64,000 bases of DNA from Timema cristinae (Eukaryota > Arthropoda > Insecta > Phasmatodea > Timematidae). The DNA lies in assembly GCA_039000515.1 (NCBI GenBank), contig JBCFYV010011135.1:4744284-4808283 (forward strand), written 5' to 3'. Shown here piece by piece: positions 35,666 through 47,832 of the stretch. Every line of letters begins with the position of its first letter. The first letter of the stretch is position 1. The notes below the pieces were generated by a model. It saw nothing but the letters and a program-made list of their open reading frames with translations. It did not search any database and was not told the origin of the DNA. The position numbers and the translations under genes are program-made.

Positions 35666-37700
35666 CTGTGAAATAAAGAACAGAATTATTTTTATCAAGG
35701 TTATTTCTTCCTTCTTTTTCTTTGATTTACTTCTTTACTGTTTGTTATTCTTTGAAACCAAGTAATCAATTAAAGTGATAGTTATGGTTTTAATGGATGA
35801 AAGAATAAACAACCTTCACTTACTCAAGGCTGTATAGTAAAAGACTTGTGAAACTAAAAAATAAACAACTTTGTTATGAGATTGTTGTATCAGTGTTTTT
35901 AAATTCATGTAATCCTTAGTTGATGCTAGTATTGCCAGGGTTTAGTTTGTTGCTAACATGGCACAACAGCTATGTGATTTGAGCATTTATATTGTCTTAA
36001 GCTAAGATTGTTGTGAATGTGGGCTAAGCACCTGTCTCCATCGGGCACTCGTTTTTTTATTACTTTGGCAACACTTACAGTATTTATCCGAATCCAAGAC
36101 AACCCCCAGTTTTTCAATGGTTTTGTATAGAGTTTTATAAAGTGGTATTTATTTTATCATGAATGGTAGACTTATTTGGTAATACTTTCAATTTTTTTAC
36201 AAAACAAAACACCGACGTTGACTTAAAATCTAATTAGGGTTGTAGAATTACTTGGATTTTTTTTTGTCACAAATATTGCTTTTGCAAAAGAAGGTTAACT
36301 TTGAAAAAGTTTCATAAAAACAATGAGAAGATAATTTTTACTATAACAAGAAATAATTGTTAGTGAAAATCCGAGTCTCATACATACCCTACTCCCCCTA
36401 AATACGAATATTGGATGCAAACATTAACAAGCTATATACAGAAAATAGAATAATATAAAGTAAAGAGATAGTAAGAAATCAAAGGATAAATATGTAACAA
36501 ACTTGCTTTTAAAAGGAAAAGATAAACACATTTCACATGTTACAAAAAATCTAACTGATGAACACGTCTGCTGTGATTTACCATAAAAGTTAGCCGCCAT
36601 GACAGCCAAGCGTAAAAAATTAGTGATAGTTAAACAAGCAGCTTTATTCTTATTTAGAAACCAATGTATTAGGAACATCTTATCAATAATAATTTACTTG
36701 ATATTATTCAACAGTTAGATAGTTTGTGGAGTTTCGCGAATTAAAACTAAAGTTCAGCATTGCTAAAATTGTCTAATAAACTCTATGTATCATTGATTAT
36801 CAAGCTCGATTTTCTGATTCTCGATTCTGATTCTTAAACCTTTTTTTTTTCAGGCATCCAACCTCATGTACAAAATTTAGGTATTCAACTTTAAAACAAA
36901 CCAAAAAACTAAAAAAAAAACTTTCATGGTCATACTTTTTTTTTACAAAGAAAAAATCATTTTTATTAAGTATTAAATCATATAATCAAAATAATTAGGA
37001 ATTACATTATAGTAAACATGTATTATTACCTACAAATAAAGCCTCATTGAATAATATATTTGTTAATCAAAGAGTTAAAAAGTCATAATAAACCGTTGTT
37101 AAGTACACAAGTCTATTCAATTCACCAAATAGGATTGTTGAATGAAAGTGCACTGTTTTGAATTAATGGCATTGGAAAGAAAACTTAAGTACCATACTGG
37201 TAGCAAGTAAACAAACAAGATAATAATAGTAATAATAATAAAATAAAGATAATAAAATGTTAGAATATTAGGAAAATGGTAGAGCACAAATAAAAGTAAA
37301 ACCACTAACACATATTTACACACACATCAATATTTCGATGCTATTATAACATATTCCTCGAGTCAAACAGATCAATCAACGTGGTTTTTATATAATCGAA
37401 ATTATAAATTTATTAAATATAAGAGAATGGATGTAATTAAGAAGTGTAAACGGGAAAACCTGAAACAAGCTCTAAACATTCACATCTTTTAATCATGTTG
37501 CTATGTTATCAGGAAAATTTTAATTTCAATTTTAACATGTTTCTTATGTAGTTCAACATCAATATGTTTACATTGTTTAACAGTCCTTGTTATTTACTTA
37601 CTATATTTTATTAATTTATCATTCTTGTAATTAGTCAAAAACCAACTTATTATTAATCACATTTCATTACTCTCATCATTTGTTGTAAATGCATAATTGT
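35666..37700. other. MED25 intron, possible MITE ends
   Basis: Around 36080-36115, TATTTATCCGAATCCAAGAC followed by AACCCCC resembles a known style of DNA-transposon terminus. A possible mirror (AAATCCGAGTCTCATACAT) lies near 36366. Not confirmed. The rest is AT-rich. Confidence 0.3.
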
Positions 37701-37701
37701 C

Positions 37702-38250
37702 CTTGTTGACTGTTTTTAATTTTTATTAAATTGATCTCATGTAACAATACTCCTGTTCAGTTTAACTATTTACCACTTCTATTTTGATAATTTCTCAAAA
37801 TGTTTTAAAAATAATTTCATCTCTTTAATTGAACCCTGTTCACTTATTGGTTTCCTACTTTTAAATTCAAATTGCTTTTGATCTGTTTATAAATGACACT
37901 TAAGAAAATCATTTATGGCATATTAAGTGTATAGTTCCTGTCATATCAATAGGTAATTAATAATTTTTTTATACTGCATTTTTGCCTTTGTTGACTGTTT
38001 CCTAAATTCTTGTAAACTGATAATTTATTAATTGTTATTTGTGTTAAAACTCTAATTTGTCACTAAATATTTACAATTCTTTTTTTTATATAATTCTAAA
38101 AAAATGCTAATCTCATTTTTTAAGAATCTTGTTCAACTACTGGTTTTTTCCTATTTTTAATTAAAATTGCTCTTGATTAATTTCTAAGTGAGACTTAGGT
38201 GAATAATTTATGTACTTACATGTGATTAAATTCCTGATATATCAATTTTT
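37702..38250. repeat. Diverged tandem duplication, about 285 bp
   Basis: Copy 1 at about 37702-37955 and copy 2 at about 37987-38250 share ordered blocks: CTTGTTGACTGTTT / CTTTGTTGACTGTTTCC; TTTCATCTCTTTAATTGAAC / CTCATTTTTTAAGAATCTTG; GTTCACTTATTGGTTTCCTA / GTTCAACTACTGGTTTTTTC; and TTGCTTTTGAT / TTGCTCTTGAT. Both are AT-rich and old. Confidence 0.6.
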
Positions 38251-38633
38251 AACCTTGAATAATTAATTATTTATTACTTTCATCAATTCATATTCTCAAT
38301 TGACTACATATATTCTCCACTTTTATTCTTTTTCATTTCTTTATGTTAATTGACTCTGAAGTGTAACAACTAATTAACCAATTGTCATTTTACCAAGTAC
38401 TTTCCTTATGATTCTCAACAAAATCTTTGTTTAATGTAAAGGATCTTTAATGTTTACTGTCTTAATTTGATATTCACTTAGTAGGCTTATTAGAAAATAA
38501 TAGTAAAAACAATTTTATAATCCATGCATAGAGCTGATACCATAGAAAGGGAATTATTGGCCTAGACTCTAGAGTGACATAATATTTAGTAAACAAGAGA
38601 AAAATGGCGCCAAACTGCTATTTTCAATTAAAC

Positions 38634-38812
38634 ATTGAAAGGAGGATAGAAGGGCAAGACCTACACATTTACCAGGAAACTGTAGGTCACATTGTCCGCA
38701 GTTAAAACATCAAATGGACTATGGCAGCATGGTTAGAGGGAGATCATGACTTTGTGACTTACAGATTTTTATTAAGTCTGAAGGCCTTACCCTTCTATCC
38801 TCCTTTTACTGT
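38634..38812. mobile_element. Short MITE with inverted ends
   Basis: AAAGGAGGATAGAAGGGCAA at about 38638 is mirrored by CCTTACCCTTCTATCCTCCT near 38807. About 180 bp between the outer ends, with no coding capacity. Target duplication not clear. Confidence 0.65.
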
Positions 38813-39267
38813 TTGACTTATAAGATATAGTGATGTATACATATATTTTTTAAATTTATTAAATCATTAAATAATATTTTTTAAATAATATTTAATTGGC
38901 TTTAATTGGCCTACAAAGCTGTAAACTACCACACCCTTCACACATAGTGTTTAAAATGTCTAGTTAGTTTTCATAAACAAAAATGGATGATCTATGTTCA
39001 TAGTTTATTCATTTGCAAGTTTTTGTTTTAAAACCACATGCATCATCACACATTAAGTGTTAATGTGGTTCACAAATTACTCTGGTTGTACTGAAAACTC
39101 TCTCAGAAAAATCGGTGACAGGTGTTGCTGGTAAATACTTTTTAATTAATGTAGCCAAATTTTTAGGAATGGGTTTCCCATAATATCTGCGTATATATGT
39201 AAAAATCTGCCACGACTGCCACACACATATTCCTTTCTTGGTATTGTTCAGCCCTTGTGTCTTCCCT

Positions 39268-39470
39268 CCATGCCAACCACTCTCTCTACTGCATGGGGCG
39301 CTTCACAGACCATGTTCTCCATGCCAACCACTCTCTCTACTGCATGGGCGCTTCACAGACCATGTTCTCCATGCCAACCACTCTCTCTACTGCATGGGCG
39401 CTTCACAGACCATTTCTCCATGCCAACCACTCTCTCTACTGCATGGGGCGCTTCACAGACCATGTTCTCG
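39268..39470. repeat. 50/51-bp tandem repeat, four copies
   Basis: Four copies of a unit with CATGCCAACCACTCTCTCTA and TGCATGGGGCGCTTCACAGA. Length varies by one G and by loss of a short GTT. It lies immediately upstream of a TATA-containing segment, so it could be duplicated promoter (U3-like) sequence. Confidence 0.93.
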
Positions 39471-39489
39471 TTGCCATCCATGACGAGTT

Positions 39490-39755
39490 CACTCTTTACT
39501 TCATACCAATGAGAACTCTCCTCTCTTTCTATTGGCCCGCTAGGCGAACACTGTTTATCCAGTTATCATGTGCCAATGGGAAGCTTCCTTGTCTTCCATT
39601 GGACAAGGACAGGCAGGAATGGAGGGTATATAATACAGTGGTGACCTGGCGCATACGAGCAGAGTGGCTACCAGACCCTGGTGTGCCACATATTCAAAAT
39701 AACTAATAAATTGACTTATGTTACAAAGGAGCAATATTGTCTAATATCCTCACAC
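39490..39755 (+). mobile_element. LTR-like promoter and terminator segment
   Basis: The order is inverted CCAAT boxes (CTATTGGCCC, TCCATTGGAC), a TATATAA at 39627-39633, and an AATAAA at 39705-39710. The segment ends near ATATCCTCACA. This compact arrangement is typical of an LTR (U3-R-U5). The following sequence (CGGCGACTCACATTGCCGGG) could be an internal leader. No gag or pol coding is present. A partner LTR was not found, so this is at most a solo or truncated LTR. Confidence 0.35.
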
Positions 39756-40800
39756 TCCCTACCCCCCACGGCGACTCACATTGCCGGGGCCATCGCCCTA
39801 CCTCTACCCACACGACCCGCGAATCCGGTGTCTCAACAACAAACGTTGCCCAGAGATTGGACATCGTCGAGACATAAACCAGTTACCTCTGAAGCTGATA
39901 GACCATGGATAACAGTATTTAATCAAGAGATCAACTTTGCTATCCTGATCTTTGCTCATTTATTTGTGATGACATAATTAATTTGATTGTGTTGTGTTGT
40001 GTTGCAAGCCACATAATAGTGTACACCCTCTCTGTGTCCTGTACCCCTCGACCAAAAAAGGGATAAAGGGAGAGGATCTACTTAACATACAAAATATGGA
40101 AATTATGAAAAATAATATATATAGATTCAACAAAATGAGCAGTTTATTCAATTAAATGACAATAGCGCAGATAACAAAAATTGGTCTCATTATATCATTA
40201 TGAGTACAGTTGGAAATTATGTTCGAAGTCAACAACTTTATGTCATTAAAGTTGCGCATCTGTTTTTTAACAAAAGGAAACATGAAATCCATCATAATAT
40301 TGATAGTCCAGTCTATAAGAGACAATAACAAAGCGAATATTTTTAAATGCAATACAAAATTATAAGGGCCTAATGGGCACCTTGATATGGTTCCAAAGGT
40401 TTCGTAATTCACAGAAAACGATATCATAAATATAAAGACTTAAATTTGATGACTATACAACAGAGTCTACACAACGTGAGGTTTTGACTACCAGACATAA
40501 GCCAAACTCCCACGGGACTATCAGATCTGACTTAGAATATGGAACTAACCGTTCCATCAAATAACAAAACATTAGCTGTTCAAACAGAACTTACGTTACA
40601 AAAGATTAAAGTCATCCTAATTTAAATTCCAATAAAAAGTTACTTCACGTTACGTTAAATCAAACCATAATTTTAAATATGAAAAGTTACTTCGATAAAA
40701 AATTACTCTACAATTCCAAACAATATAATATTAACAAGTCAAACTTCTAATCAGCACATAACTGAGGATATTTACGAGAATAAAAATATAAACAAAAGTT
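39756..40800. other. MED25 intron, unassigned
   Basis: A GC-richer stretch to about 39900 and then AT-rich sequence. No recognisable protein. A purine-rich run, AAAAAAGGGATAAAGGGAGA, sits at about 40053-40072. Confidence 0.3.
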
Positions 40801-41669
40801 ACAGCGCCCGAGCGGCGACCTATCTAAGATAGAATATTTAGACATTTTGGGCGATCAAAATATTAATACGTTAGATATTGAAACTGAATATTATATACAA
40901 AAAGTTTAAAGTTTATAAATAAGTTAGAGTTCATAACTACACCCGTCTAAGCGACGATTATGATACATTTTTACAAGTCTTTTCCAGCCATTGTCCAGAT
41001 CTATGACAATGGTCTGTCGTTGATCGTAGGATAGTCGATTATGGCAAGCTTGCACGGCCATTATATAGGGATTTCGTTGTTATGGAAGGGGGTGGGAATT
41101 CACCAAACACGCATATGATGACGTCAACGATGCCTTCAAACAGTCACGTACACCATTGTTGATTCCGCTTGCTCCATCGGAATATCCGTGAATATCTCCA
41201 ATCACCCGATGTTTTGAAGGAGGTTCCTCTAGTCTCTGTCAGGGGTCGGATACATAATTGTCTTCTAGTTGATGTTGATAGTTCTCGGTTCATTTCACGC
41301 TAGTACAGTCGGAGTGCCGGGTCGCTTTGTTGACCCACTCGCCAATCTAGGAGTCCAGGTGCCGGCCAGCCTTGCAGGATTCTATTGTGAGCAGATTAGT
41401 ATTGTAAGTACACAAACAAATTAATACGTAGCATTGGATTGAGTAATAAATATATTGTCCAGCATTGTTTCTATTATGTCTTCTTAGCCTACAAGAACTA
41501 CAACAGAGAAAAATACTATTGTAGGGATCCTAATTGAGTTGAATTTATTGGAGCGGGTAGTATGCTTTGTTGTCCAGTTGTAACATTATACCACGTAATG
41601 TTACCAATCTCCAATCACGTTAGTATGGGGCGGGGTCCAGTTGTAACATTATACCACGTAATGTTACAA
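40800..41669 (-). mobile_element. Possible LTR on the - strand with duplicated hairpin
   Basis: A TATATAA on the - strand at 41061-41067 lies within GC-richer sequence. The right end carries a 33-base direct repeat (41572-41604 and 41635-41667) holding the hairpin GTAACATTA / TAATGTTAC. The - strand would begin TGTAACATTACG, the TG start expected of an LTR. No matching partner or coding region was seen. Confidence 0.3.
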
Positions 41670-43164
41670 TAGTATTGTTTGTCTACTCACTCTTTCATCA
41701 AGTACCTTTGTACCTTTGTGTTCTTCCACAAACAGGTAGTGAATGCAAAGGGAATGTTCATACCTATTTATGCTCCTGCATTGTATGGGTCACACGTTGA
41801 ACTACTTCTGACATTGTTATGTAAAATATGTTCTATGTCCAATTTTTCACTTTTGTGTAAAAGAGCATTGAAGTTTAACCTTGTGTATATAACCAATGTT
41901 ACAAGATGACAACTCGAGTTTGTATCTTCTTAAGTAATTATATAGTACTCTCAATCTCACTGCAGGTGAATCGTTTACATTCTAAATAAACGTATACACC
42001 AAATATCTCAAATTTAACAATTTTGGAGATAGAACACTTGCATTCTCGGGTGACGATGTGCTGACAGCTGATCATAGATTTCATCATTTAATTAGATTTG
42101 AAATAATATATCACTGAACAGAAACAATTATACTGTTATTGCTAGAATAATTGCTTGTTTGTGCTCAAGCAAGTGTTTTAGTATATGCAACTCACAATTA
42201 AGAGTGTCGGGGTAAAAACATGATTTAGATTTATTCATAGATTTTTATGGGATATATTCACTATTTAATTTTAAATGTGAAATCTTGAAGTCTAGCTATG
42301 AAAAGTTAAATTAAATATTCTTCAATATTAGCTATCCTCAAAGTTTTGACTGACAATAAAAACAACTTGTAACTCAAGAGGTAAGCTAACAGAAATCACT
42401 GCAAACACATTTTTTTCATTAAGTGAGGGTTATCATGTTTCTGCCCTAAACCCCCAAATTCCATCTAGTGGGTTCTTCCTGCACTTTTCTCTTATGCTTA
42501 GTTCCATTTGTAATTTTGAACGGATTTTAGGAGGTTGCTAAAAAATATGAGTGTCTAAAATGGTCTACTTTTTGGCAGCATAAGTAACTTTGGTTACTCA
42601 CCAACTTATAGTTTAAAGTTTATAAAATTGAGCGCACCACAATATTTCTCCCATTATCAAGTACAACTATAATTACTTTATTACTGATGCTACATGACTA
42701 GTGTATCAGTGATGAAAGAACTAATGTTTTCACCTCTCTTTATACTAACATATCATTTTTAGCCATTTTGTTAACCTTACTGTCATTTTTGTTCCTGATT
42801 ATTGTAAAATGTAAAATCTTAAGTTTAATGCATATTTAATTTATCCAAACAGTATTGCTTGATTTTATACTGTTGCGTATTTGGTTAATGTCTTAGTTCA
42901 TCATTTGGAATTATCTTTCATTAAACATGTTTAATATAAATACTGTTTTATTTATCCTAGAGGTGTTTACTAACTCCATACCATAGCGGCCAATTCACCC
43001 AAATATATATGAGATATATGGAAAGGTAACTAGATTAAACTTTTCCCTTTTGAGTGTTGACAGCTCTGCTATGTAGACCTTAATTTGTGTGAGCTAATTT
43101 AAAATATAAATTAAGAATATTTGTCATGTCTTTTATATTTCATTGGAAGCTTAGTGATGGAAAT
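41670..43164. other. MED25 intron, nothing seen
   Basis: AT-rich. The 76-codon frame at 41679-41909 has no recognisable motif. Confidence 0.4.
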
Positions 43165-43476
43165 ATTCTAGACCAGTGGTTCTTAACCTTTTATTACTCA
43201 CGGCCCCGTAATTATCCTAAAATATTGTAACAAGATTAGTGTTTAACAGTGGGACCAGCGTGCTCTCATTGTTTACCCTAGCTGCGCTCCTTGTTCTCTC
43301 TGTCTCCCTCCTTGTCTAGCAGGTAGGTAGTGACCTTCTCACTTGGCTGGGGGATTAGAGGGGCCAGGGAGGTGCGGGGGAGGACGGGGACACGTCTGGA
43401 AGAGTCTTGATTCTTTTTATTCTGGACTCTTAACTTTAGAAATGGAGGATTCCAGAGCCTTAGCTGTCACCACTCC

Positions 43477-43484
43477 TATATAAA
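43477..43484 (+). promoter_or_regulatory. TATA box, left arm, inward
   Basis: TATATAAA followed about 30 bases later by GAGAGAGAGTAAG. It would drive + strand transcription through the minisatellite toward the AATAAA at 44475-44480 in the right arm. This is inference from sequence only. Confidence 0.4.
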
Positions 43485-43548
43485 CAAGCTCAGCGATAGT
43501 CGTGCAGAGAGAGAGTAAGTTCAGTTCTTGGCTCTCAACCAGTGGGAC

Positions 43549-43850
43549 TGGGTGTGGACCGGCGTGTCCAGAGTGTGTGGACTGGCGTGTCCAGTGTGTG
43601 GACCGGCGTGTCCAGTGTGTGGACCTGCGTGTCCAGAGTGTGGACCTGCGTGTCCAGAGTGTGTGGACCGGCGTGTCCAGTGTGTGGACCGGCGTGTCCA
43701 GTGTGTGGACCGGCGTGTCCAGTGTGTGGACCTGTGTGTCCAGTGTGTGGACCTGCGTGTCCAGTGTGTGGACCTGCGTGTCCAGTGTGTGGACCGGCGT
43801 GTCCAGTGTGTGGACCGGCGTGTCCAGAGTGTGTGGACCGGCGTGTGCGT
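43549..43850. repeat. 21-bp GT-rich minisatellite
   Basis: About 14 units of GTGTGGACCGGCGTGTCCA plus two linking bases, with CCTGCG and GAGTGTG variants. Because 21 is divisible by three, every frame on both strands appears open (VDRRVQC and equivalents). It is not protein coding. Confidence 0.93.
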
Positions 43851-44411
43851 ATCGCGGGTCATCGCAGTGTATCATGTGCGGGACAAGTGTTGGACTAAGT
43901 ACACGGGTGATGTAGACATTTATTGTTACTGTGTTAATGAACATGTTTGTGACTGTATTTAAATATTTGAATAGTTATTAGGTTTTTTAGAGTTGTTAAT
44001 TTACTTATTTAATTTACTTATATCTCTGTGCTCTTTTAGTTTAATTAAGTTACAGACTTGTGTAAGGTTATTTTTATTTTACTTAATTACTTGTTTAGTT
44101 ATAATTAATTTAGATATACAGTTAATTAGAGTGTGTATGTAAGTGGTAATTTTAATAATCACAACCTTGAATATTCCGTGGGCATTTTTATTCGTGTTTG
44201 GTCGGAAACCTACCCCAATATCTCTAAAAGAACTCGTGGTTCGCACTTTCACGTGTGAACGGCCTGTGACCCTCCAGGTCACACGTGCGCCGCCCTACGT
44301 TACGCACACGCCAGTCCACACACTCTGGACACGCCGGTCCACACCCAGTCCCACTGGTTGAGAGCCAAGAACTGAACCCACTCTCTCTCTGCACGGCTAT
44401 CGCTGAGCTTG

Positions 44412-44419
44412 TTTATATA
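44412..44419 (-). promoter_or_regulatory. TATA box, right arm, inward
   Basis: Mirror copy of the left-arm TATATAAA, on the - strand. The matching poly(A)-type signal for this direction is TTTATT at 43416-43421 in the left arm. Confidence 0.4.
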
Positions 44420-45134
44420 GGGGTGGTGACAGCTAAGGCTCTGGAATCCTCCATTTCTAAAGTTAAGAGTCCAGAATAAAAAGAATCACGACTCTTCCAG
44501 ACGTGTCCCCGTCCTCCCCCCGCACCTCCCTGACCCCTCTAATCCCACAGCCAAGTGAGAAGGTCACTACCTACCTGCTAGACAAGGAGGGAGACAGAGA
44601 GAACAAGGAGCGCAGCTAGGGTAAACAATGAGAGCACGCTGGTCCCACTGTTAAACACTAATCTTGTTACAATATTTTCATGGTCCCTAGATTTTACTAA
44701 CTTATCTATCATTGAGATTCATTCTAAAATAGTGGCTTTATTTACTGATTATAATAACAGCAAACAAATAAAAAACAGAAATTAACTTACCTAAATGTAT
44801 TTAATGGGACCTCTGCTGTTGAACACTTTCCACTAATTTGTCTACTCTTGTTTCAATTGTATTACTAAATGCTATCAGTATGCAGGAGTCGATTCAGAGC
44901 TGACTTTGAATGGTGATGGTAAACAAATGGGGAATATTTGTACTATCTGTAATTTCTATTATCAGTGCTTCCCCTCCATTAGCATGGAAAATTGAGTCTA
45001 CTGTACTTACGATCATCAAAATATCTAATTTAAGATAATTGACTTTAATAATAAGCAAATGACATTTTTAATTATATTTGCAAGGCCCCCAAAAAACCTT
45101 TTGCGGACCCTTGGTTTAGCGTCACTATTCTAGA

Positions 45135-45768
45135 CAGTGGGAAAAGTCAAAACAAAAAATTATACAAAGATATGTTGTCACTGCTAACTATTATATAACC
45201 TGTGATAGCATTTGAGTGAATAACTACAAGTCATTGGAAGCCATATGTTAAACAAAACAACAAAATATAGCAACAATACTTGTTATTAAATAACTGTTCA
45301 TAAAAATCCGGCAAGCAACTTTGCTGCCACTGCTACTGTCCGGGTTCTTTCAAGGAAGCTTTTTAAAAATCCTCAAAAATATGTGGCACTTTTTACAACT
45401 TATTAACAAGTATTGTTTGATAAAACAAGGAAAGACTATGTCTTGGTTCTCTTAGAAGATAAACCTGTTAAATTATTTAAACTAGTTTTTGTTCCTGGCA
45501 TTTTAAACTGTGGTACTGTTTCACCATTTAGATTTTGAATATTTATCGTAACTTTTGCCGGGTCAAATAAAATAAGTGGGTAGTATTCAAATGGCTTTTT
45601 ACATGAACCTATATAGTGTTAAATACCTGCTAATACACATTTATAAGTTGAAATATATTTAAAATTGCATATTTTTCTCGAAGAGTTTCACATATTATAT
45701 GAGTCTTTAGTAAAAGAGTGCTAAATGGATGTACAATGCAAGCCAGATTACAAATTATATATCAAATA
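45135..45768. other. MED25 intron, nothing seen
   Basis: AT-rich sequence between the hairpin element and the mariner relic. Confidence 0.4.
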
Positions 45769-45770
45769 TA

Positions 45771-46453
45771 TGAGTGGTGTTTGGAAAGTAGGGTTTGATT
45801 GATCATGGCAGCCGTGTTACAGGTGCAGTCATGTTGGTACATGTGGGGGCTTGGAAGCGATAGCTCATTTGTCAAAGCTTAGGTTGTGCTTTAAAATGAA
45901 TGATAAAATTCTAAGCCCACTCCGTGCTGTGATAAGATTTTGTTACTAAAAAAAATGCACACAAATTCAGTAGAAATTTGTCGCCCGCTCTGTAAAGCTT
46001 ATGGTCCTTCTGTAATTGGTAAAAGTGAGGTTAGAAAATGGTGGCAATAATTAAAAATGACCGAACAAACGCTCATGACAAGGAGACACTTCAAGCTTTC
46101 TGAACTTTCATCATGTTTGCTCCAGATTTTAAGTACTCGTATGTAAAGATTGTTATCGAGAAGATTCAAAATTGTAAAGTTTGTACTTGATGGGTGCATT
46201 TGAAGAAATTCCTTGTCCCACAGTGCTTCTGGGATGTTGACAAGCTCAAAAAAGTAGTTTGAAACTGGCTGAACTTAAGAGGTGGCAAGCTTTTAGGACA
46301 TGGGTACCATGCTACGATCAGTGTCTGAATCCCTGCGGTGACTTAGTGGAAAAATATCCTAGGCCTATAGGTTAATTTTGGCAGAAATAAAAATTTGAAA
46401 GAATTTTATATTTGTCTCTTAAAGGCCAATCAGCCCTTTTCGAGCACCCCTCA
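45771..46453 (+). mobile_element. Internally deleted mariner-type transposon
   Basis: TA dinucleotides flank both ends (45769-45770 and 46454-46455), and the imperfect inverted ends begin TGAGTGGTGTTTGGAAAG and TGAGGGGTGCTCGAAAAG. The + strand shows broken N-terminal transposase text, SVEICRPLCKAYGPSVIGKS then EVRKWW. A C-terminal remnant resembles YDKCLN...DYVEK near 46316-46355. At about 683 bp against roughly 1.3 kb for full mariners, most of the catalytic region is gone. Confidence 0.85.
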
Positions 46454-46455
46454 TA

Positions 46456-47820
46456 TTACATATGAAATTATTAAACACTGTTGAAATATTGTTTCAATAA
46501 CACACACATAAAGGTTATTTTAAAAGACAGACAGTGAGACAAATCTTTAAAAAAAACTAATGAATGCTAGCAAATAGCCCAATTTGAGAATTTTGTTTTT
46601 TCCTAAGAAACTCTTGCTCTTAGACTCATTAATTATATAAGTCTGACAGCTCATTACATGTAATGGCACTCCTGCGCTAGCCAGATATGGTGAGATTATT
46701 GAGAGGCCATGGTTTCACCAAAAGAATCTTATATTGCTTTGGTTGGTACAAAATAAAGCTATAAATCGTGTTATTTTATCATGAAACAAAGATGTGTTAA
46801 AGTAAGTAAGTTTATTAATGGTTTTTATTAGATGTGCACTTTTTTGACCACTAAACTTATATTCACTTAAGGAGGTGAGGTACCATTTTCATTAATCACT
46901 CATTATTAGTTCGTTTTTTAAAAAAACTCCAGATAGTATGTAATTTTATTTATCTTTTTGGCCTCATTATTCTACACAATAAATGGGATTTTGAGCTTGA
47001 ATTCATTTTTGATGGAAGTGTGCAGATAAATGTTTTTATATATAATCATGCTTCTTTTTTTTTCCTACAGTGAATGTAAGGAACCGAGCCTTTATTTTAA
47101 ATGAAGCTGGCTAGCTCTCAGGCTATTTTTCTAATTTTGGTTACACATAGTTTTAAATGTTACAATTATTGCAAGCAGCCGGACACTGGCTGGGGTGGCT
47201 GGTTCGAATGAACCCCTTCCTCTCCATACACATCTATACTCACCCTCGCGTAAGTTGCTCAAGTAAAACAATCTTATTTGCTTTCTTTTTTTCAATGCTA
47301 ACTTGTTTCAAATGGTAATTAACCAAACTGTTAAGTTAAAAGATCAGATTCAAATAAAAACAAATCAATTTATTAAATGGTTCCTCAAATATTTCTCTGA
47401 TTCCCCTTCATGCATTGGGTAGTATGAATAAAGAGTAATTGCTCTTTACTTATAGGTTTGGATTAATTAGCCACATTCCTAAGACTAAAGTTCATTCACA
47501 ATTACAATTGTTCACTTTTGGTAACTAAGATTTTGTTTTATTACTTTTTTATAAATAAATTTAAAGTTTGTGAAGGAGTAATTGGTCATGATTTTTTAGT
47601 CAGATCAGTAGATGTGACAAAGACCTAAACACACGATGTCAAGCATTTAGCGATATTTTCTGCTCTAAGACAGCTTAATAGGTAAAACATTAATTGGCTA
47701 GTGAGGAACTTTTTCTAAAAAGTGATAGACCTTTTTTTATCTCTATCTCTTTAGGGAAATATTAACTTCAGCAAATAATCTTCATTTTAACATTATAATT
47801 TGATCAAAATAGAAATTTAA
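46456..47820. other. MED25 intron, nothing seen
   Basis: AT-rich, no element recognised. Confidence 0.4.
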
Positions 47821-47832
47821 GTGGATATTAAA

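Larger units (their letters stand above)
43173..45126. mobile_element. hAT-bounded composite hairpin element
   Basis: 1.95-kb element with a perfect 8-base flanking duplication, attctaga, at 43165-43172 and 45127-45134. The left end starts CCAGTGGTTCTTAACC, a common hAT terminus. The right end is more decayed (inverse AGTGACGCTAAACC). Inside are 370-base inverted arms at 43221-43590 and 44306-44676, differing at only about a dozen positions. A 21-base GT-rich minisatellite and a unique centre lie between them. Each arm holds a TATATAAA facing inward and an AATAAA facing outward. No transposase was seen. Confidence 0.85.

Noticed and set aside
39238..39706. Three overlapping + strand frames with SLYCMGRFTDH-like repeats
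   Set aside because: Frames come from the 50/51-base tandem repeat and run into an LTR-like region; all three frames are equally open.
43417..43962. Five overlapping open frames of 113-175 codons in the hairpin element
   Set aside because: They are translations of a 21-base minisatellite in every frame on both strands.
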